Positions 58,803-64,000 of a DNA stretch of 64,000 nt are shown in pieces; position 1 is the stretch's first letter, and the number at the start of each line of letters is the position of its first letter. The stretch lies in the NCBI GenBank assembly GCA_964230215.1, contig CAXRGQ010000007.1:496001-560000 (forward strand), read 5' to 3'. A program made the position numbers and the translations under genes. Under the pieces are notes generated by a model. It saw only the letters and a program-made list of their open reading frames with translations, had not been told where the DNA came from and did no database searches. This DNA is from JAUILH01 sp964230215 (GTDB lineage: Bacteria > Bacteroidota > Bacteroidia > Flavobacteriales_D > JAUILH01).

Positions 58803-61594
58803 TACCTATCAAATCTTCCTTTATCTACTGCTGGTCGTCCATTCTCTAACCAATCAGGTGCCTCTTGATCATGTAAATAGTGATCAAAGAACTGCTTCAT
58901 TCGTATACTTAAATCCACACGATTAGCTCTTCGCATTAGATTGTGCTCGTCGTCATTGTAGTTAAGCATCCATACTGGCTTATTTAACCTTCGCAGAGCC
59001 ACAAAATACTCTATACCTTGATACCATGGAACGGCCCCGTCTCCATCGTTATGCATTATTAATAATGGCGTTTCCACTTCTGGAGCAAAAAACACTGGAG
59101 AGTTCTCTATATACAATTCTAAACTATCCCAAATAGTATATCCAATTCTACTTTGTGTTCTCTCGTACTGGAACATACGGCTATAGCCGCCTCCCCATCT
59201 TATTCCTCCATATGCAGAAGTCATGTTAGATACTGGAGCGCCGGCCATTGCGGCGGCATATTTATCCGTTTGAGTTATTAGAAAGGCCGTTTGATATCCT
59301 CCCCAACTTTGACCTTGCAGTCCAAGTTTAGTTGAATCTACAAAGCTGTAATTGTCAACTATGAAATCTGTCCCACTAACAATACAATCATATGCACTTT
59401 TCCCTGGTTGGCCCGGTGTATATTCAATATTCGGTATAAACACCACATAGTCATTGCTAACGTACTCCGTCGGGAAAACAATAGAAGCCGTCGGTCGTGG
59501 TGGGATGTGATTGTGTAATTGGTGATCATATCGCTCATAGAAATACACGATCATTGGATACTTTTTATTTGGATCCAAATTCTCTGGTGTGTACAATAAA
59601 CCTTCAAGCGGAATTCCGCTATACGAATTCCATTTTACTAAGCTAACATCTCCCCATTTGTAATCTTTCATTTGAGGGTTGATATCTGTTAATTGCTTTG
59701 GATTCTTTAAATCCATTCCAGACAGCATAAGATCTGGGAAGGTTTTAAAATCCTCTTTCATCCACAATAGTTTATCTGCATGCTTTGCCTTTTTCGGTTT
59801 ACTCAATTGATAGGGCCCTTTATCTATTATTTCGTACTTACCTGATTGTACATCAATTTTTACAAATCCTGCATCCTTGTTACGTCTATCGAAAATACTG
59901 GCATAGAGTGGCTCTCTTACATTAAGTGTTCGGATATCTCTATCCCAATGAATGTAATCGTGGCGAATTGAGTCGCTTTCGGATGTACTTAACTTCACGG
60001 CTGGCGCTTTACCATCAGGATCAACTTTCCATAAATGATGTTCAGATGAAATCATCATGGCATCATCATTCTCAAACCACCACACATTGCTATAGGCACC
60101 CGGCGTGTATGGAGAGCCATTATTATCACTCCATAGCTCATCTTCTATGCCTTTGCTAACAATCTTTTCAATGTTGCTATCCAAATGGATAGTTCTCCAT
60201 GTGCTGTCTGCATGTTCGTAGAACACGAAATACTTGCCGCCAATTGATAAACTAGCATGATAGCCCAAATCCTTTTTTAATTCGGTTCTTTCTCCAGTCT
60301 CAATATTATGAAGATAATAATCCTGCAACCAAGGCATGGCCCAAGAATATGATTTTTCGTGCCGCTCCACATTACTGATTAACACATATGGATGATCTTG
60401 TTTAGAGTCGAATCGCATGCTTTCTTGACGTGTAGTTTCAATTTGATGCCACTGCTTATCTTCAAATCTATAGACACATTGGAACTGATGTGAAAGGTCT
60501 CTACTTCTCTCCTTTAGTTGTTGAGGCTGGAGTCTATCATCTGTCCAGCTCCATATATCCAGTTTATATTTCTCTGAATCTAATAGAGTATCCTTTGGTT
60601 CGTTATATGGTCGCTCACCTATTCCGAAAAACATATATTTGTTATCCTCAGAAAATGTAATGAGCGATGGCCCTACACACCATCCATCAGGAATTCCCGC
60701 AGAACTAGTGTCTAACATCACGATGGCAGAATCCATGTCTGGCGTATAGTGATAAAGGCTATAAATTTTGTTTTTGCTGGTGTCTTGTGAGGCATAGAAT
60801 GCAAAGTGTTCGCCCTCAACAGACGCCTTAAAATACTTTAGATCAGTAGTCTTATCATCAAATGTTTTGATGAGTTTTCTTTGATTAGTTTCAAGGTCGA
60901 TAACAAACACTTTTCGAGTGTCAATAGTATCAAGCGCTGTGTGTTCCGCATACAACAAATGAGTACCATGATTAGTCAGGTCGTAATCAGACACGTTATA
61001 AATTAGCTGGTAATCTTTGGTAAGCGCATTCCACAACAATAAATCCTTACCATCACTTTTAAACTTAGGCGTGTCCTCTTTTTTCTTGCGTTTAAACAGT
61101 TTACACTTTCTTTCTTTTGGTTTTGGGTGCACGTAAGTGGATTTCTCCATGTAGCTTAAAAAGTGATTGCCCTGTTCTGGGATAGACACCGTTTTTAAGT
61201 CAGGAAGTTTAATTATACTATCTGAATCCAAGAAACGAACAAAGATTGAATCATTAGGCATTTTATCCCTTTTAGCTTTTTTCAGCTTTAAGGTCCGTGT
61301 TGTATCATAACCTGGATCTATTTCAAGCACCACATAATTACTTTCTGGGCCGAAACTTGCACGTTCTGCACGTGGGTATGTCTCAAGGACGTCTCCATTT
61401 CCATTATAAAGCTTCATGGTTTCATCACCTACCTGAGGCCCAGTGCCTACTGTGATCCACTCTCCATTATTTGAAATTGTAGCGTTCTTCAATTCTCCCC
61501 AGCTATCGTAAACCGTGTGGTCTAGAGCTTTCTTCTGAGCGTGTGAAGATGTTACGGCTACACTTAGCCCGAGAACTAGCATCCATCTATTCAT
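58799..61594 (-). CDS. Exported S9-family prolyl oligopeptidase-like peptidase
   Basis: Signal peptide (to SSHA), an N-terminal beta-propeller (~25-640), then the alpha/beta-hydrolase catalytic domain. The nucleophile Ser763 lies in GLQGQSWGGYQ. The acid Asp is in MHNDGDGAVP and the His in NDDEHNLMRRANR. ARG-type contacts are seen in GIRWGGGYSRMFQYERTQSRIG. The protein (931 aa) is larger than DPP4-like relatives because of the propeller. It should cut short peptides in the periplasm or outside the cell. Confidence 0.92.
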   Translation of the reverse strand: MNRWMLVLGLSVAVTSSHAQKKALDHTVYDSWGELKNATISNNGEWITVGTGPQVGDETMKLYNGNGDVLETYPRAERASFGPESNYVVLEIDPGYDTTRTLKLKKAKRDKMPNDSIFVRFLDSDSIIKLPDLKTVSIPEQGNHFLSYMEKSTYVHPKPKERKCKLFKRKKKEDTPKFKSDGKDLLLWNALTKDYQLIYNVSDYDLTNHGTHLLYAEHTALDTIDTRKVFVIDLETNQRKLIKTFDDKTTDLKYFKASVEGEHFAFYASQDTSKNKIYSLYHYTPDMDSAIVMLDTSSAGIPDGWCVGPSLITFSEDNKYMFFGIGERPYNEPKDTLLDSEKYKLDIWSWTDDRLQPQQLKERSRDLSHQFQCVYRFEDKQWHQIETTRQESMRFDSKQDHPYVLISNVERHEKSYSWAMPWLQDYYLHNIETGERTELKKDLGYHASLSIGGKYFVFYEHADSTWRTIHLDSNIEKIVSKGIEDELWSDNNGSPYTPGAYSNVWWFENDDAMMISSEHHLWKVDPDGKAPAVKLSTSESDSIRHDYIHWDRDIRTLNVREPLYASIFDRRNKDAGFVKIDVQSGKYEIIDKGPYQLSKPKKAKHADKLLWMKEDFKTFPDLMLSGMDLKNPKQLTDINPQMKDYKWGDVSLVKWNSYSGIPLEGLLYTPENLDPNKKYPMIVYFYERYDHQLHNHIPPRPTASIVFPTEYVSNDYVVFIPNIEYTPGQPGKSAYDCIVSGTDFIVDNYSFVDSTKLGLQGQSWGGYQTAFLITQTDKYAAAMAGAPVSNMTSAYGGIRWGGGYSRMFQYERTQSRIGYTIWDSLELYIENSPVFFAPEVETPLLIMHNDGDGAVPWYQGIEYFVALRRLNKPVWMLNYNDDEHNLMRRANRVDLSIRMKQFFDHYLHDQEAPDWLENGRPAVDKGRFDRY

Positions 61595-61621
61595 AGCTCC
61601 AATTTACTAATTCTTTGAATA

Positions 61622-62320
61622 TTAAAGGTAGAGACTTTGAATAACCTCTAGGGACTTGATCTCGCGCAAGCCATGCAAATGAGTCAAATAATAATCACAG
61701 CTTAGATTTAGCAATTGTTTGCGAAGGTCATTGCTTAGTTTGATGTCATGATGAAATTTGGCCTGATTTACTTCACATAAGGCACGATATAAATCTCCTT
61801 CGATATAGTTTGGATGGATGGGAGCATAAGGCAAACTAACAGCCTCCTGAAAATCGAAGAACGGGTGCTTTTCTGGGTTTAAGTAGGGACCTATGCCTAA
61901 AAACCTAGCAAACTTCCATAAAAACCATACGTGAAAATCGAGATATACATCACTATCATCTAAGGTTATTAGTGCGGCACGTATAAAATCATAAAGGTCT
62001 TCATCATCTGAGGCATCAACAATGGATTTAGATAAGATTTCACCGAGAAATATGGCGATGGCCCGTTTGTCAAAATCGTGAGAAATGGATTTATAAGGAA
62101 TTGATAATTGAATCTCTTTGGGATGAATGACTTCCGCACGACCAGGTGCGTAACTTATTTCAATAATCGATAACTGTTCTTTTAGTGCTTGTCTGTTATT
62201 CTTTTTAGAGGTTCTAAGCATTACAGAGACTACACCATCAAGCCGAGTATACACCTTTAAAATGTAAGCGCTGGACGTATATTGTGTAGCGCGAAGAACA
62301 ATACCCTCAGTGCTAATCAC
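61622..62320 (-). CDS. recO: DNA repair protein RecO
   Basis: The start is GTG at 62320 (VISTEGIVLRATQY), the family N-terminus, sharing a base with the stop of the porZ-like gene. The OB fold with LKVYTRLDGVVSVMLRTSKKNNRQAL is followed by the helical domain with LYDFIRAALITLDDSD and HVWFLWKFARFLGIGPYL. The zinc cysteines are missing, as is common in this phylum. RecO loads RecA with RecR and anneals single strands. Confidence 0.9.
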   Translation of the reverse strand: MISTEGIVLRATQYTSSAYILKVYTRLDGVVSVMLRTSKKNNRQALKEQLSIIEISYAPGRAEVIHPKEIQLSIPYKSISHDFDKRAIAIFLGEILSKSIVDASDDEDLYDFIRAALITLDDSDVYLDFHVWFLWKFARFLGIGPYLNPEKHPFFDFQEAVSLPYAPIHPNYIEGDLYRALCEVNQAKFHHDIKLSNDLRKQLLNLSCDYYLTHLHGLREIKSLEVIQSLYL

Positions 62321-64000
62321 TAGTTAACGAATAAGATTTTTGCAACTTCTCCAAAATCGCCGTTGGCGTCTGTGGCAAAAACAAAGTACACGCCCGTTTG
62401 GGCTCTTTCGCCATTAAAATTATTTCCATTCCAAATAGCGGTACCACCGGTGGATTTAGTGAAATAAACTACTCTTCCACTTACATCTGTTATTTTCACA
62501 TCAGAATCTCTTGCAAGCCCTTTTATGGCAATGTCTCCGTAGTAGGTTTCTTTAACGGGGTTAGGAAATACCAAAACATCATTAAATCTACTATCGGGAT
62601 CGGTAGCAGTGCCTCTATACGAGATGAGCCCTTTTTGTGTGCCGAAGAACACCTCTCCTGACTCACCATTAATCGCAATTGATTGAATTTCATTTGACAG
62701 GAGTGGACTATTATCTTCTGTGAAATGATGAATTTGTTTGGTGCCATCCTCTGACATCAGAAAGACGCCATTACTAGATGTTCCCAACCATTTTCGGTTA
62801 CCTCCATCCACAGCAATAGCGGTGATTTCTTCCGTTTCCAATAATAATTGGAAGTTCCCATCCTGTTCGATTAAGATCTGTTGTGCATCAAAATTATTAC
62901 CACTAAAGACGCTTTCTGGCGAATAAAACACTGCTGGGCCTGCACTGGTTCCTACCCAAACTTCTCCATCCAAATCTACTGCTATTGAAAGGAGTTGTGA
63001 GCTTGGAAGGTTACCATTTCCAAGAGAGGTAGTCAGTAGTTTAGTCTGGTCATCGCTATCATCGGTAATGGTTCCGTTATCATTAAACACTGTAATACCT
63101 GTGCCTGGAGCAAGAATCCATTTTTGTCCCGACTCGTCAATAGCAAGTTTAGTGGTTAAGGTAGGGTTAGTCCCATTCATTCCAACGTTATAAGAACGCC
63201 ACGAACCCGCTTCTGTGCGTACAGATAGTTTTTCGTTAACATACATATTAACTAGCCAGAGATTGCCATCGCTATCAAAGGCCATGTCCGGAATTCCAAC
63301 TGTGCCCGCAATATCATTTCTAACCTGTAAAGAGCTATTGCTTTCATCGTAGGACCCAATATATACTCCACTTTGGAACTCCAATAAACCAGTCTGCGAG
63401 TGTGAGCCAGCAAATACATGTTCTGGGTCATTAGGGTCTATGGCAACAGATAAAATATCGAATAAAGTATCGTCAAAAAACTCTGGAACCGTTGAGTATG
63501 AGTAGCGTTTCCATTCATTATCGATATAAGACGAAATGCCAGGTTGGGTAAAGGTTCTATTCCACCCTGTTCCTGCCACGTTTCCTGCACAGTTCCATAC
63601 ATGTCCCGCGCTGCTGTACAAATCAAAAGAGCCAATACTCTCTGGCCCAGAAGGGTGTACAGAAAACCAAGATGTTGGTCCCGTGTGATACACAAGCCCC
63701 CTATTATTACTAGCACTGTAGAGGATGTTATTTACAAACATGCATGTGTAAGGGTCAAAATCGAATGGCTCATAAAATACCTCTTGTGAAACATAACTTC
63801 CATCGTACGCTTCAACCGAGTCCCTGTGGCAAACGTATAGTCTATTCGCGGTAGGAAACACCCCTCTAATTCGTTTACCGTTCATGCTAGTTATTTGGGA
63901 CCAGGTTCCGTCCAATACATACAACTCGTTTTCTGGATAGTCCGCGGATTTTACGTGGAGTTTTCCATCAAACTCAAACACGTTTAGCAATGAATCGTTT
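62320..64000 (-). CDS. porZ: PorZ-like T9SS protein (beta-propeller plus sorting-like C-terminal domain), 5' end cut
   Basis: The frame is open to the last base of the window, so the N-terminus is missing. Visible are propeller blades with DSDGNLWLVN, DLDGEVWVGTSAGPAVFY, DGGNRKWLGTSSNGVFLM and INGESGEVFFGTQKGLISY. A C-terminal domain FPNPVKETYYGDIAIKGLARDSDVKITDVSGRVVY follows, then GGTAIWNGNNFNGERAQTGVYFVFA. This domain and the two-component-regulator-like propellers match PorZ, a T9SS component on the cell surface that works with the sortase PorU. It directly overlaps recO. The assignment rests on my recollection of the family. Confidence 0.75.
   Translation of the reverse strand, partial: NDSLLNVFEFDGKLHVKSADYPENELYVLDGTWSQITSMNGKRIRGVFPTANRLYVCHRDSVEAYDGSYVSQEVFYEPFDFDPYTCMFVNNILYSASNNRGLVYHTGPTSWFSVHPSGPESIGSFDLYSSAGHVWNCAGNVAGTGWNRTFTQPGISSYIDNEWKRYSYSTVPEFFDDTLFDILSVAIDPNDPEHVFAGSHSQTGLLEFQSGVYIGSYDESNSSLQVRNDIAGTVGIPDMAFDSDGNLWLVNMYVNEKLSVRTEAGSWRSYNVGMNGTNPTLTTKLAIDESGQKWILAPGTGITVFNDNGTITDDSDDQTKLLTTSLGNGNLPSSQLLSIAVDLDGEVWVGTSAGPAVFYSPESVFSGNNFDAQQILIEQDGNFQLLLETEEITAIAVDGGNRKWLGTSSNGVFLMSEDGTKQIHHFTEDNSPLLSNEIQSIAINGESGEVFFGTQKGLISYRGTATDPDSRFNDVLVFPNPVKETYYGDIAIKGLARDSDVKITDVSGRVVYFTKSTGGTAIWNGNNFNGERAQTGVYFVFATDANGDFGEVAKILFVN

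Noticed and set aside
1..64000. tRNA, rRNA, CRISPR array, classical IS or integrase gene
   Set aside because: No cloverleaf-like sequence, no regularly spaced repeat set and no transposase or integrase motif was seen in the gaps or frames.

Overview
The window is one stretch of a Bacteroidota chromosome, most likely a marine member of the Flavobacteriales. This is inferred from several signs: five proteins end in type IX secretion (T9SS) sorting domains; a porZ-like gene sits next to recO; Bacteroidota-only small membrane families are present; promoters look like TAnnTTTG; many genes overlap by ATGA/TGATG; and base composition is AT-rich. I saw no rRNA, tRNA, CRISPR array or classical insertion sequence. 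Once starts are corrected, no gene-free stretch exceeds 300 bases. Both ends of the window cut a gene. Layout: (1) 1-4914 is a tightly overlapping + strand run for a decorated surface glycan: KAS III C-terminus, SDR reductase, GT2, GNAT, Asp/Asn hydroxylase and two sulfotransferases. A cupin-like protein faces it. A second part of the same theme lies at 20226-25013 (complete KAS III, GT-like protein, two more sulfotransferases, GT4). (2) 6051-17734 holds mostly exported proteins: a BNR-repeat lipoprotein, a PagL-like deacylase, a PDZ/T9SS protein paired with a 1338-residue secreted TPR-CHAT protease, a lipoprotein with six FSEDWDNW repeats, and delta-60 and YHYH T9SS proteins. A membrane GT-C-like protein and an L,D-transpeptidase follow. 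(3) 24964-35651 holds MscS, a GshB-like ATP-grasp next to an N-formylglutamate amidohydrolase/DUF1704 fusion, AlkB, bestrophin, a TPR-SpoIIE phosphatase, a basic exported protein and a flippase. (4) 35659-37960 is a nitrosative-stress cluster: Ric/YtfE, truncated haemoglobin, two orphan membrane proteins and an Rrf2 regulator with a 14-bp palindrome at its start. (5) 38008-46280 is one - strand block: histidine kinase and sigma-54 activator upstream of a Cys-rich protein, glutamate dehydrogenase, the three transhydrogenase subunits, a Rnk/GreA-C-like protein and an SdiA-regulated-like protein. Two tandem 17-bp palindromes 21 bp apart sit just upstream of the metabolic genes. (6) 46445-64000 is general housekeeping and envelope: AI-2E transporter, FadL, esterase, GDSL lipoprotein, DUF6427, purQ, lipoproteins, ECF sigma with a membrane/barrel partner, nadD, gmk, S9 peptidase, recO and porZ. 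The most striking object is at 31949-32449. It is a 501-bp, stop-free DUF559 endonuclease element lying in frame inside the SpoIIE phosphatase domain. It is bounded by two 54-bp palindromic repeats in inverted orientation whose 32-bp cores match at 28 positions. It looks like a selfish element that survives by being translated as part of its host protein.
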